This document shows, in pieces, positions 50,314 through 59,066 of a stretch of 64,000 nucleotides of DNA. Below the pieces are notes generated by a model that saw only the letters and a program-made list of their open reading frames with translations, searched no databases and was not told the DNA's origin. The DNA is taken from the NCBI GenBank assembly GCA_023402355.1, contig JAEXCG010000104.1:1-64000 (forward strand), given 5' to 3'. The position numbers and the translations under genes are program-made. The stretch is from Bacillota bacterium. GTDB lineage: Bacteria > Bacillota > Clostridia > Christensenellales > Aristaeellaceae. Position 1 is the first letter of the stretch. Each line of letters starts with the position of its first letter.

Positions 50314-51009
50314 TTATTCCGCCGCGAAGCGATAGCCGACGCCCACCTCCGTCAGGATAAAGCGCGGGTTCGCCGTGTCCTTTTCGATCTTCCGGCGCAG
50401 GCTCGCCATGAAGACGCGCACGCTCTTGGTGTCTCCGCTCTCCTCGTACCCCCAGATGTGACGGACGATGTAGCCGTGGGTGAGCACCTTGCCCCGGTTG
50501 GCGATGAGCAGCAGCAGCAGCCTGTACTCGATCGGCGTCAGGTGCACCTCCCTTTCGTCCACCAGCACGAGCCGCCGCTCGAAATCGATGGTCAAGGCGT
50601 CGCACTGAAAGCGGGCCTCGCCCTCCTGCGGCTGCCCCCTGTCCATCTTGCGCTCCACGACGCGAATGCGCGCCATGAGCTCGCCCATGAAAAAGGGCTT
50701 CGTGATGTAGTCGTCCGCGCCCGCGTCGAGCGCGGCCACCTTTTCCCGCTCCTGCCCCCGGGCCGAGACCACCAGCACCGGCGTGTCGCAGCCCCGTCGA
50801 ATCTCGCTTAGGACCTCCAGCCCGTCCCGGTCCGGCAGGCCCAAATCCAGCAGCACGATGTGCGGATGATGGGACGCGAAGAGGAAGAGGCCCTCGCTCG
50901 CGGATTCGGCGACGAACACCTCGTACCCCTCCTTGCGCAGGGAGACGGCGGTGAAGCCGGAGATGTACCGGTCGTCCTCGATGATGAGAATTTTAAAGCC
51001 CGCCTGCAT
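50314..51009 (-). CDS. Response regulator, KdpE/OmpR family
   Basis: 231 aa from ATG 51009 with GGAGGG upstream. A receiver with LIIEDD (acidic pocket), IVLLDLGLPDRDGLEV (phospho-Asp about 54) and ITKPFFMGEL, then a winged-helix DNA-binding domain (VHLTPIEYRLLLLLIANRG, RHIWGY, GVGYRF). It is closest to KdpE. It overlaps the kinase gene by 17 bp. With the KtrAB genes next to it, the natural target is potassium uptake. Confidence 0.9.
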   Translation of the reverse strand: MQAGFKILIIEDDRYISGFTAVSLRKEGYEVFVAESASEGLFLFASHHPHIVLLDLGLPDRDGLEVLSEIRRGCDTPVLVVSARGQEREKVAALDAGADDYITKPFFMGELMARIRVVERKMDRGQPQEGEARFQCDALTIDFERRLVLVDEREVHLTPIEYRLLLLLIANRGKVLTHGYIVRHIWGYEESGDTKSVRVFMASLRRKIEKDTANPRFILTEVGVGYRFAAE

Positions 51010-52402
51010 AAGCACCCTCCATCGGCAGCGTAAAGATAAATCGGGAACCCTTGGGCCTGTTTTCCTCCATGTGGATTTCACCCCCGTGCGCTTCCACCAC
51101 GGCCTTGCAGATCGCAAGCCCCAGCCCCATGCCGCGCTTGCTGTCCGAGCGCCCGTGGTCGGAGGTGACGAAGCCCTCGAAGAGGGAATCGCGCACGCTC
51201 TCGTCGATTCCGTCGCCCGTGTCGGCCACGCAAAACTCGATTTCGCCGCCCGCTTTCGCGACCGACAGCTCGATCTCACTGTCCGAGGGCGTGTGCTTGA
51301 CCGCGTTGTCCAAGAGATTGACGAGCACCTGCACGATCAGCTTGCCGTCCATCGGCGCCATCAACACCTCGTCCGGCAGCCTGGCCTTGAACCTGCGCGT
51401 TCGCAGCAGGCGGTTCATGTGGGAGACGGCCTCGCCCACCACGTCGTCCACCACCTCGTCCTCCAGGTGCAGTTCGAGCCGGGATTCGTTGATGCGCGTC
51501 ATGTTGAGGATGTTTTCCACGAGGTTGGACAGCCAGACCATTTCCTCGCTGATGTCGCCCGCGAGCTGCTTTTTTTCCTGATCGGAAAGCCGTTCGTAGT
51601 CGTCCGCGAGCAGCGTGCTCGCGCCGGACAGCGCCGTGAGCGGGCTTCGCAGGTCGTGCGCGACGGAGCGCAGCAGCGTGCTGCGCAGGCGCTCCCGCTC
51701 CATGGCCACGCGGATGTTTTCGCGCTCGTGGTAGACGAATTCCCGGTCGAGCGCGATGCCCATCTGGGTTGCGACCGTCTTGATGACCAGCTCGTCCCGA
51801 TCGCCCGGCGGCTCGTCCGTCTCGAGGACGTGCAGCGTCCCCAGAATGCCCATCGCGCTGGGAATGCTGTACGCCCGCGCGGGGCGCTCCTCCGGCTGCG
51901 CGTCCTGCGCGCCCGCCAGCGTCACGTAGCAGCCGCGCCTGGCGTACTCGCGGATGTAGACGATGCCCTGCTGCAGGATGTTCTTTTCCCCCGTGCAGTT
52001 CAGGAAGCCCGTGGCGATCTGATAGAGGAGCTGGGTCGTCCGCTCGTTCTGGCCGGACGCCTCCATGAGCGTGCGCATTCTGGACATCACGCTGCCGGAG
52101 ACGATCGCCGTGACCTCGAAGAACACGAGCAGCACCACGTCGCTGGGGCTGTGAATCAAAAACGTGTACTTCGGCTCCGTAAAAAGGAAGTTGAACAGCA
52201 GCACGCTGACGAGCGAGGAGACGACGCCATAGCTGTAGCCGTGCGTGAGCACGGTCGTGAAGAGCACGCCCAGCAGGAACACCATGATGACGCATTCCTT
52301 CCCGATGCCCGCCGCGTTGATGAGCAGGGAAAACGCCGTCGCCCCCGCCAAGAGCGCGAGCGTCGTGCCCGCGCGCGCGAGGAACGGGTCCGCCTTTTTC
52401 AC
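50993..52402 (-). CDS. KdpD-like sensor histidine kinase, short form
   Basis: 469 aa. The start is GTG at 52402, eight bases after GGGGGAGG; the frame is open to 52444 but without an RBS. A membrane block of four segments (DUF4118 type, about 15-105), a GAF-like linker (about 130-230), HisKA with LLRSVAHDLRSPLTALSGA (about 248) and HATPase with LLDNAVKHTP and GMGLGLAICKAVVEAHGG. The large N-terminal KdpD/USP domain of classic KdpD is absent, so sensing must use the membrane and GAF parts. No kdpFABC in the window. Confidence 0.88.
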   Translation of the reverse strand: MKKADPFLARAGTTLALLAGATAFSLLINAAGIGKECVIMVFLLGVLFTTVLTHGYSYGVVSSLVSVLLFNFLFTEPKYTFLIHSPSDVVLLVFFEVTAIVSGSVMSRMRTLMEASGQNERTTQLLYQIATGFLNCTGEKNILQQGIVYIREYARRGCYVTLAGAQDAQPEERPARAYSIPSAMGILGTLHVLETDEPPGDRDELVIKTVATQMGIALDREFVYHERENIRVAMERERLRSTLLRSVAHDLRSPLTALSGASTLLADDYERLSDQEKKQLAGDISEEMVWLSNLVENILNMTRINESRLELHLEDEVVDDVVGEAVSHMNRLLRTRRFKARLPDEVLMAPMDGKLIVQVLVNLLDNAVKHTPSDSEIELSVAKAGGEIEFCVADTGDGIDESVRDSLFEGFVTSDHGRSDSKRGMGLGLAICKAVVEAHGGEIHMEENRPKGSRFIFTLPMEGAYAGGL

Positions 52403-52440
52403 CCGGCTCACCTCCCCCGTCATTATACTACGCAAGGGGT

Positions 52441-53088
52441 TCACTTGTACATCAGGCGCGTAATATCCTTTTTGCCCCCGGCCACCAGCAGGTGCTCGGA
52501 CGCCTGAAACGTGTGCTCGGCGCTCACCAGCGGTATGACGTGCTCCTCCACCTTGATGCCGATGATGTTCACGTTGTAGCGCGAGCGCACCTTCAGATCG
52601 CGCACGCTTTGCCCCACCCAGCCCTCGGGCACGCGCAGCTCCGAAATCGCGTATTCCGGCGTCACCTCGATGTAATCAAAGGCGTTGCGCATGCTGTACT
52701 TCATCGCCGCGCGCTGCGCCATGTCGCGCTCCGGGTGGATGACCGCGTCCGCGCCGATCTTGAGCAGGAACTTGGCGTGCATCTCGCGGTCGGTCTTGGA
52801 GACCACCCACCTCGCGCCCGCCGCCTTAAGCAGGGAGGTGATCTCCAGCGACGATTGAAAGTTGTCGCTGATGCACACGAAGCAGACGTCGAAGTTGCGC
52901 ACGCCCAGCGACGCGATGACCTCCTCGTCCATGCAGTCGCCGATGTGCGCCGCCGTCGTCACCGGCGCCAGGCGGCTGACCGCCGCCTCTTCCTTGTCCA
53001 CCACCATGACCTCGTTGCCCAGCTCCGCGAGCTTTGTGGCCAGATGCCGCCCAAAGCGGCCCAGTCCGATCACGAGCATCGAACGCAT
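52441..53088 (-). CDS. ktrA: Potassium uptake regulatory protein, KtrA/TrkA type
   Basis: 215 aa from ATG 53088, which has GAGGAGG upstream; two earlier in-frame ATGs are less well placed. An RCK_N Rossmann domain begins MLVIGLGRFGRHLATKLAEL (4-23) with VMVVDKEE (about 28), and an RCK_C domain starts near 135 (YAISELRVPEGWVGQSVRD). It forms the nucleotide-gated ring on the membrane subunit, which is encoded 14 bp upstream. Confidence 0.92.
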   Translation of the reverse strand: MRSMLVIGLGRFGRHLATKLAELGNEVMVVDKEEAAVSRLAPVTTAAHIGDCMDEEVIASLGVRNFDVCFVCISDNFQSSLEITSLLKAAGARWVVSKTDREMHAKFLLKIGADAVIHPERDMAQRAAMKYSMRNAFDYIEVTPEYAISELRVPEGWVGQSVRDLKVRSRYNVNIIGIKVEEHVIPLVSAEHTFQASEHLLVAGGKKDITRLMYK

Positions 53089-53102
53089 CCGTCCATTCCT
53101 CC

Positions 53103-54443
53103 TCATCCAACGATCACCTTGCCCACGGTGTTGCGCAGCCTCGGGGCGCGCCGCTTTTCCGCGAGCGCCATCGCGACCGATAAGCTGCCGACCCGGCCGC
53201 TGTACATGAGCAAAATCAGCGTCATGCGCGACGCGGGGGTCAGCAGACGCGTCGCCCCCTTCGAGAGCCCGACGGTGCCGATGGCGGAAAACGTCTCGAA
53301 CATCGCGTCCATCAGCGAAAAGCCCGCCTGCTCGCGCAGCAGCACGAAGCACCCCGTGAAGGCGAGCAACAGATAGAGCATCGCCCCGCAATAGGCGCGC
53401 TTGACGAGCCCGTCCTCCACCCTGCGCTGGAAGAGGTTGATGTCGTCCCGCCCCCGGGCGTAAGAGAGGGTGGATAGCAGCATGACGACCATCGTGGTTA
53501 CCTTGATGCCGCCGCCCGTAGAGCCCGTGCCCGCGCCGATGAGCATCAGCACGACCGTGAGCGCCGATCCCGCCTCCGTAAGCCTGGAAAGGTCTGCGGT
53601 ATTAAACCCCGCCGTTCGGGGTGTGATCGCCTGAAAGAGCGCCATCAGCGCCTGCTGCCCCCGGCTCACGCCTGCAAACGCGCCGTCTCGCTCGATCGCC
53701 CAGAAGGCGAAAAACGACAGGACGATGAGCGCTGCGGTCGCGCAGAGCATGATCTTCGTGTGCAGCAGGTAGCGGCTGAAGTGGAGCCTGTGCTCCGCCA
53801 GGTCGTCCCAAACGAGAAATCCGATGCCGCCGATGACGATGAGCGAGAGGACGACGCCGTTCACCAGCACGTCCGCCGCGAAGGGCTCCAGCGAGCAATA
53901 AGGCCGAATGCGCCCCATCAGGTCAAAGCCCGCGTTGCAAAATGCGGAGACGGAATGGAAGATCGCGTACCAGACGCCCGTGCCAAAGCCGAAGCGCGGA
54001 CAGAAGCGCAGCGCGAGCAGCAGCGCCCCCGCGCCCTCGAACGCGGCGGTGCCGATCAGGATGCGGCGCACGAAGCGTACGATGCCGCCCAGCCGGAAGG
54101 AGCTGACCGCCTCCATCAGACAGGAGCGTTCCTTGAGCCCGATGCGCTTGCCCAGCACGAGCGAGAAGAGCACCGCGATGGTCATGAAGCCGAGCCCGCC
54201 GATCTGAATCAGGCACAGGATGACGAGCTGCCCGAAGAACGTGAACTGCGTGTAGGTATCGTAGACGACCAGCCCCGTCACGCAGGTGGCCGACGCGGAC
54301 GTGAACAGCGCGTCGATCAGGGGAATTGGCGCGCCGTCCCGGTTTGCGGCCGGGAGCATGAGCAGCAGCGCCCCCAGCAGGATGATCAGCGCAAAACCGG
54401 CGGCCAGCGTCTGAATGGGCGAAAACTTTACGTGAAATCGCAA
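53103..54443 (-). CDS. ktrB: Potassium uptake membrane protein, KtrB/TrkH type
   Basis: 446 aa, about eight to ten membrane segments with four pore-loop repeats; TSASATCVTGLVVYDT (about 48-63) is the first loop with its filter Gly, CNAGFDLMG (about 170) the second, TPRTAGFNTADLS (about 272) the third and FSAIGTVGLSKGAT (about 385) the fourth. It is the ion-conducting subunit of a Na- or H-coupled K uptake system. It overlaps the small upstream gene by 16 bp. Confidence 0.93.
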   Translation of the reverse strand: MRFHVKFSPIQTLAAGFALIILLGALLLMLPAANRDGAPIPLIDALFTSASATCVTGLVVYDTYTQFTFFGQLVILCLIQIGGLGFMTIAVLFSLVLGKRIGLKERSCLMEAVSSFRLGGIVRFVRRILIGTAAFEGAGALLLALRFCPRFGFGTGVWYAIFHSVSAFCNAGFDLMGRIRPYCSLEPFAADVLVNGVVLSLIVIGGIGFLVWDDLAEHRLHFSRYLLHTKIMLCATAALIVLSFFAFWAIERDGAFAGVSRGQQALMALFQAITPRTAGFNTADLSRLTEAGSALTVVLMLIGAGTGSTGGGIKVTTMVVMLLSTLSYARGRDDINLFQRRVEDGLVKRAYCGAMLYLLLAFTGCFVLLREQAGFSLMDAMFETFSAIGTVGLSKGATRLLTPASRMTLILLMYSGRVGSLSVAMALAEKRRAPRLRNTVGKVIVG

Positions 54444-54880
54444 GACGTGCTTCCTCCTTGAACGATGGAAAGGAGATCCCGCGCGGTCAATTCTCCCCTC
54501 ACCACGTGCGAGATGTGCGCCCTGCGAAAAAGGGCGACGTACGCCGGGTCGTTCAGCCGTGCGATGGTGACGCAGCCCGGGCTCCTTCTGCGCGCCTGCG
54601 TGCTGAGCAGAATGTTTTCCAGATCGTCCTCCGAGAGCGCGGCCACCACCTTAGGCGAGATGTCCGGCCGGATGTCGGGCGTCTCCAAAAGTTCCCACAG
54701 TCCGTCCTCCCCGCGCAGACGCGCATCCTGCGCATCGACGCCGAAATAGAGCAGATATCGGGGCCTGCGCTTGGGCGGCGGCAGTTGCGCGTTTTCCGCG
54801 AGGAAAGCGTCCACGCGCCCCATCACCCAGTACCCAAGCAGCGCGACGGCCGCCAGAGAAATCCATACGACAGCAAACAT
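54428..54880 (-). CDS. Small membrane-anchored protein at the potassium locus (RCK-like remnant)
   Basis: 150 aa from ATG 54880, eight bases after AGG; GTG at 54889 is less likely. One N-terminal membrane segment (FAVVWISLAAVALLGYWVM), then a cytoplasmic domain that reads YLLYFGVDAQDARLRGEDGLWELL and PKVVAALSEDDLENILLSTQARR, with alternating strand/helix order like an RCK_N domain (a late CVTIARLNDPAYVALFRRAHISHVV) but without the GxGxxG nucleotide loop. It is the first gene of the Ktr-Kdp cluster. I treat it as a K-transport accessory protein of unknown action. Confidence 0.65.
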   Translation of the reverse strand: MFAVVWISLAAVALLGYWVMGRVDAFLAENAQLPPPKRRPRYLLYFGVDAQDARLRGEDGLWELLETPDIRPDISPKVVAALSEDDLENILLSTQARRRSPGCVTIARLNDPAYVALFRRAHISHVVRGELTARDLLSIVQGGSTSCDFT

Positions 54881-54967
54881 ATCCATCACCTGCCTGTCTT
54901 TATCATAATCTACGCAGCGTTAACATGGTGTCCTTTTCCAGCCCGCGCGGCGCTAAGATTCTGTAAA

Positions 54968-55012
54968 GACGAAACCGGCCCCATTCCGCGTTGGAATGAG
55001 GCCGGTTTCGAA
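54968..55012 (-). terminator. Terminator of the APH-like operon
   Basis: A 17-base-pair stem (54971-54987 with 54993-55009, few mismatches). On the minus strand it is followed by GTCTTTAC. Confidence 0.75.
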
Positions 55013-55044
55013 CAGGCGACGCCTTTATGAACTTAAAGCGGGAA

Positions 55045-55851
55045 TTAAAACAGCTCGTCGAGCAGGATGTAGTAATCAATCTTCGCATCGTCGCGCGCGA
55101 TGCCCAGCGCCTCGAAGAGCGGATCCGTGTAGCGCGCGGTGCCGAAGTTGTGCTCCATCGAGCGCACGCACAGCGCGATGTCCTGATACCGGTCCGCGAC
55201 GCCGCTTCGGCCCAGGTCGATGAAGCCGCCGACCGCGTCCGCGTTCAAAAAGACGTTGGGCAGGCAATAATCCCCGTGGGAAAACACGAGGTCCTCCTGC
55301 GGCCGGTTCTCGTCCAGGTGCCGGTAGAGCGCCGGCAGGGAGCCGAACCTTGGAAGCGTCCCCGGCTCCGTGTCCGTGGGGTCGACGAGGCCCGCGGCCA
55401 GCCGCGCCGCGGCGCGGGGCAGCTTCGCGCAAAGGCGCTGATCCGCAGGGCAGCCCTTGACGTCCACCCGCCAGAGCAGCTTGAGCCCCTCCGCCAGCAA
55501 ATGAACGGTTTGCGCGGGGTCTTTCAGCCGTTCCCAGGCGCAGGCCATCTCGCCCGCCGCCCGTTCCATCAGCAGGTAACTCACGCCGTCCTCGCAAAAG
55601 CTCTCGTAAACCCGCGGCACGGGCAGCTTGCCCTGCAAAAAGGCGTACATCGCGCGTTCGTTGTCGGATTCTTCCCCGCTGCGCTCGATCTTGAGCACCT
55701 TATCCGCAGCGAGCAGCACGCGCGAACCGGAGCGCCCGACTTCGTCTTCCCGATAAGGCGCTCCCTGCAAATAGGGCAGCAGCCGCGCCGGCAGCCGCGC
55801 CTCACCGCTAACCGCATCAAAGGTTTTCAAAGAAGTCGTCCTTTCGCACAT
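55045..55851 (-). CDS. APH(3')-like aminoglycoside phosphotransferase
   Basis: 268 aa, the usual APH(3') length. Catalytic loop FSHGDYCLPN (about 190), metal motif FIDLGRSGVADRYQDIAL (about 210) and the C-terminus KIDYYILLDELF, very like APH(3')-III. The N-lobe has the Lys of VLKIERSG (about 53). It would phosphorylate the 3'-hydroxyl of aminoglycosides such as kanamycin. The ATG at 55851 lies inside the preceding gene; a TTG at 55830 eight bases after AAAGGA is an alternative start. Chromosomal context shows no mobile genes. Confidence 0.88.
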   Translation of the reverse strand: MCERTTSLKTFDAVSGEARLPARLLPYLQGAPYREDEVGRSGSRVLLAADKVLKIERSGEESDNERAMYAFLQGKLPVPRVYESFCEDGVSYLLMERAAGEMACAWERLKDPAQTVHLLAEGLKLLWRVDVKGCPADQRLCAKLPRAAARLAAGLVDPTDTEPGTLPRFGSLPALYRHLDENRPQEDLVFSHGDYCLPNVFLNADAVGGFIDLGRSGVADRYQDIALCVRSMEHNFGTARYTDPLFEALGIARDDAKIDYYILLDELF

Positions 55852-57532
55852 CCGGGCCGACCGTGCTCATGCCAAGGCCATACGCCCGGTTGTCGTAGCG
55901 TTTGCCCGTCCCCATGCTGTAATAGCCCTGCTGGGAGACGTGCTTGTCGTAGCCGATGGTCGCCAGCTCGATGGCCGAGCGTCCCCCCTGCGAGGCGAGC
56001 GGCTTCGACCAGTCCATGACGACCTCGCCCTCCTTCAAGAGATGGATGTACAGCTTCTTTACCTGGTGTGCGCCGTACAAGCGCGCGGAATCCGGGTACG
56101 CCTCGGGATCGGCCGCCAGCTCGACGGCGCGGGAGACGAGGCTCTGGGTGTACTTATGCTGGTTGTGGCCGTATTCGCCCTTCACGTCGTGCGTGACGAC
56201 CACCTCCGGGCGGTAGCGGCGCAGGACCTCCACCGTCTTTTCAAGCGCCTGCTCGCCGTCCCACAGCTCCTGCGCGATCTGGAACGTCTTGGCCCGCTTG
56301 TCCGTGAGCCCCAGAAACAGGGGATGCTTTTTCAGCCCGCACGCCCACAGGCCCGCAAGCGCCTCGCCGTAGCGCGTGCGCCCACAGTCCGCCATGTAGA
56401 CGACCGCGACCTCCTTGCCCGCATCCGCGTAAAAGGGAATCGTTCCGCCAAAGAAGATCAGCTCGTCGTCCTGATGCGCGGAAAAGACCATCAGATCCAC
56501 CTTTTCCGCGAGCGGCTGCCAGCGCTGCACGGCGCTGGGGATGCGTCCCTTTTCGTACACGCGGAGCCCCGAGACGGGCGTCCCGTCCGCGCTTTGAAGC
56601 GTCATCTCCCGCGTGCGCGCGTCCAGGTCGAACCATTCGTTGACGAAGCGCCCCTCCGCGCTCAACACTTCGAGCACGTTCCCCTGCGCGTCCCGGCAGG
56701 TGAGGCGCGCGCCGTCGGTCGGGGCCATCCAGGCTATCGAAACGCCCTCGGCCGTCACGCCATCGGGCAGGCGCACGGTGATTTCGTCCTCCTCGTTCAG
56801 GGGTGTCCAGGCCGTGCGCGGCCGGTCGTCCAGCAGGGCCTCCACGTTCCCCTGCGCGAGCGTCACCTCGCACCACGCGGTGATGTGCGTAGGCTCCGCC
56901 GCCTCGCCCAGCACGGTAAAGGGCGCCTCGGCCACAGCCTGACGCCCGCCCGCGTGCCGAACGTAGATCGTCAGCGTCTTTTCGCCGGGCGTCAGCTCGC
57001 CGAAGGGGATGTACAGCGAGGCGAGATCGACCTTCTGCGCGTCCTGCCCGGCGTCGCAGCGCAGGCGGGCGATGCGCTCCACGTAGAGAAGCCTCTCGTC
57101 GTACACCTGCGCCTCCACCTCGAGGATCGGGCCGTCCGCCCGAAGGGTTCCGCCGAGCCTTACGCCCGCCTTGCCGCGGATCATGGCCGGGACCTTAAAG
57201 TCCTCCACCCAAACCTCGCGCGCCGCTTTTGCGGGGAGCGTTTCGGGCTCCGCCGACCGCTCCTCGCGCTTTTCAAGCTGACCGCTCTTGATGTACGTGA
57301 CGCCGCGCCTGCTTTCGATCAGCGCCCAGCCGTCCGCCTCCTCCAGCACCTGAACGTCCGTCCCGCCGGGCATGGTGGCGACGCAGTCGTACGCCTCGCC
57401 CGGGCCGTTGCGAAGCCGCACCCAGCCGTTTCCGCGCACCTGCGCAAAGGTCGTTCCCTCCCCGAAAGCCGCCGCCGGAAATGCGAGCAGCAGGCACAAC
57501 AGGCCTGCCGCCCTTCCTATCGATCTTTGCAT
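55817..57532 (-). CDS. Secreted PIG-L/LmbE family deacetylase with an SH3 domain
   Basis: 571 aa. Signal peptide (GLLCLLLAFPAAAFG), an SH3b module with WVRLRNGPGEAYDCVATMP (about 37), a beta-rich middle (about 110-330, the latter half galactose-binding-like) and a PIG-L domain from about 340. The metal site reads SAHQDDELIFFGG (His, Asp, Asp; the usual Pro is Gln) with VTHDVKGEYGHNQHK (His) later. It would remove acetyl groups from an N-acetyl-hexosamine outside the membrane. It overlaps the Gfo/Idh gene by one base and APH by up to 35 bp, so all three form an operon. Confidence 0.87.
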   Translation of the reverse strand: MQRSIGRAAGLLCLLLAFPAAAFGEGTTFAQVRGNGWVRLRNGPGEAYDCVATMPGGTDVQVLEEADGWALIESRRGVTYIKSGQLEKREERSAEPETLPAKAAREVWVEDFKVPAMIRGKAGVRLGGTLRADGPILEVEAQVYDERLLYVERIARLRCDAGQDAQKVDLASLYIPFGELTPGEKTLTIYVRHAGGRQAVAEAPFTVLGEAAEPTHITAWCEVTLAQGNVEALLDDRPRTAWTPLNEEDEITVRLPDGVTAEGVSIAWMAPTDGARLTCRDAQGNVLEVLSAEGRFVNEWFDLDARTREMTLQSADGTPVSGLRVYEKGRIPSAVQRWQPLAEKVDLMVFSAHQDDELIFFGGTIPFYADAGKEVAVVYMADCGRTRYGEALAGLWACGLKKHPLFLGLTDKRAKTFQIAQELWDGEQALEKTVEVLRRYRPEVVVTHDVKGEYGHNQHKYTQSLVSRAVELAADPEAYPDSARLYGAHQVKKLYIHLLKEGEVVMDWSKPLASQGGRSAIELATIGYDKHVSQQGYYSMGTGKRYDNRAYGLGMSTVGPDVRKDDFFENL

Positions 57533-58515
57533 CAGCCCTGCACCTCAAAGGGGAAACGCAGCCCGCCCCGACGGCGCGCCTCGTCCAGAATCCGCATGAC
57601 GGCGACCGACTGCTCGGGCGTCATGATCTCGCTGTACGCGCGCCCCGCGCGCAGGCATTCCTGCGCCTCGCGCATCTGATATTCGTATCCGTTCACGTCA
57701 AAGGGCAGTTCAAACGTCTCCGGTTCCCGGCCGTCCACAAACAGCGTAAAGCGCTGCGGGTTCTTGAAATCCGGGATCTCGATGCGGCCTTTCGTGCCGT
57801 ATATCCCGCCGAATACCGGCATGTTCGCGCCGATGGCGCTGGTGAGCTGGGCCACCGCGCCGTCATAGCGCAGCGTCACCGCGTCGTAGGCATCCGTCCC
57901 GACGCCGTTCAGAAGGAGCGAAGCTGAAACTTCCTTCGGCGCGTAGCCGAGGATCATCGCCGCAAAGCCGATGCAGTACACGCCGATGTCCAGCAGAGCG
58001 CCCCCCGCGAGCGCCGGATCGAACTTGCGCGCTTCACGCGCGGTCGTGTAACCGTACTGCGCCGTCACCAGGCGGACGTCCCCGAGGACGCCGGAGGCCA
58101 CGCGGCGCTCCACCTCGCGATAGATCGGCAGGAACTTCGTCCAGAATGCCTCGATGACGAGCAGGTTTTGCCTGCGCGCGTAATCGTAAACGGCCTGCGC
58201 CTGCGCGGCGCTCACCGTAAAGCTCTTCTCGCACAGCACGTGCTTGCCGTTTTTCAGCAGGAGCATCATGTCCTCGTAATGGCGGCTATGCGGCGTGGCG
58301 ACGTACACGATGTCCACGTCCGGGTCCTTTGCCAGCGCCTCGTAGCTGTCGTACGCCTTGGGAATGCCGTACGCGGAGGCAAACGCCTGCGCGCCCTCCC
58401 TCGATCTGGAGGCGACCGCCTCCAGGGCGACCTCGCCGCCGAGCTTTTGCGCGACCTCGGCGAAGTTTTTGGCGATCATGCCCGTAGATAAAATTCCCCA
58501 ACGAATCGGCCGCAT
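57532..58515 (-). CDS. Gfo/Idh/MocA family oxidoreductase
   Basis: 327 aa. Rossmann domain with WGILSTGMIAKNFAE (7-21), the family motif ATPHSRHYEDMMLLLKNGKH (about 73-92) and CEKSF (about 95) containing the catalytic Lys. These enzymes oxidise or reduce sugars and cyclitols with NAD(P). GGAGAGGG precedes the ATG. It is the first gene of the operon with the deacetylase and APH-like kinase. Confidence 0.9.
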   Translation of the reverse strand: MRPIRWGILSTGMIAKNFAEVAQKLGGEVALEAVASRSREGAQAFASAYGIPKAYDSYEALAKDPDVDIVYVATPHSRHYEDMMLLLKNGKHVLCEKSFTVSAAQAQAVYDYARRQNLLVIEAFWTKFLPIYREVERRVASGVLGDVRLVTAQYGYTTAREARKFDPALAGGALLDIGVYCIGFAAMILGYAPKEVSASLLLNGVGTDAYDAVTLRYDGAVAQLTSAIGANMPVFGGIYGTKGRIEIPDFKNPQRFTLFVDGREPETFELPFDVNGYEYQMREAQECLRAGRAYSEIMTPEQSVAVMRILDEARRRGGLRFPFEVQG

Positions 58516-58606
58516 GGTTTCCCTCTCCTTCTTCCCCCGCGCGGGATGGGCGCGGGGTTGTCCGTCTATCTATTGTAAAGGAGAAAAAGGAAAATGTAAA
58601 CCGCCA

Positions 58607-58975
58607 TTATTCGCGCCGCCGCTCCGCCAGGTTTTCGATCTCTTTGGCCAGCGCCTGATACGCCTCCTCCAGCGCGTCCCAGTCCGCCGCGAGCGAATCA
58701 TGCCGCTGGGCGCGGCAATCCGCCACCAGCTGCGCGCTCGCCTCGTAAACGCGCGAGAAGCCCAGCATGCCCGCAAGCCCCTTGAGCGAGTGCGCCTCCT
58801 CTTCGATGCGCTTCACCTCGCCCTGACGGATCGCCTCTCTGAGCGACGCGTAGGTAGGGCTTTCCGCGTTAAAGCGGAACACGTACTTCTCCCATAGACC
58901 GAGTGCATCGCCGAAGCGCTGCCTGACCGCGTCACTGTCGACGATTCCCTGCGGCAAAAGGTCGATCATCTCCAT
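58607..58975 (-). CDS. Stand-alone HPt phosphotransfer protein
   Basis: 122 aa from ATG 58975. The frame is open to 59026, but that ATG would lie only about five bases after the predicted transcription start, so the later one is preferred; its RBS is weak. The four-helix HPt has the phosphorylatable His in EEEAHSLKGLAGMLGF (about 64-79). It carries phosphate between receivers in a phosphorelay. The hybrid kinase 8.4 kb away ends in a receiver without an HPt, so it is a candidate partner. Confidence 0.82.
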   Translation of the reverse strand: MEMIDLLPQGIVDSDAVRQRFGDALGLWEKYVFRFNAESPTYASLREAIRQGEVKRIEEEAHSLKGLAGMLGFSRVYEASAQLVADCRAQRHDSLAADWDALEEAYQALAKEIENLAERRRE

Positions 58976-59037
58976 GCCAAACACTCTTTCTCTGTTGATT
59001 TTCGGCACACAGCATACCTCTTGCATGAGCCGCCCCT

Positions 59038-59066
59038 AATATAGCAAAATTTGCCGCTGATTTCAA
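59038..59066 (-). promoter_or_regulatory. Promoter of the HPt gene
   Basis: Minus strand TTGAAA (59066-59061), 17-bp spacer, TATATT (59043-59038), with an extended TGC before the -10. About 60 bp before the start at 58975. Confidence 0.75.
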
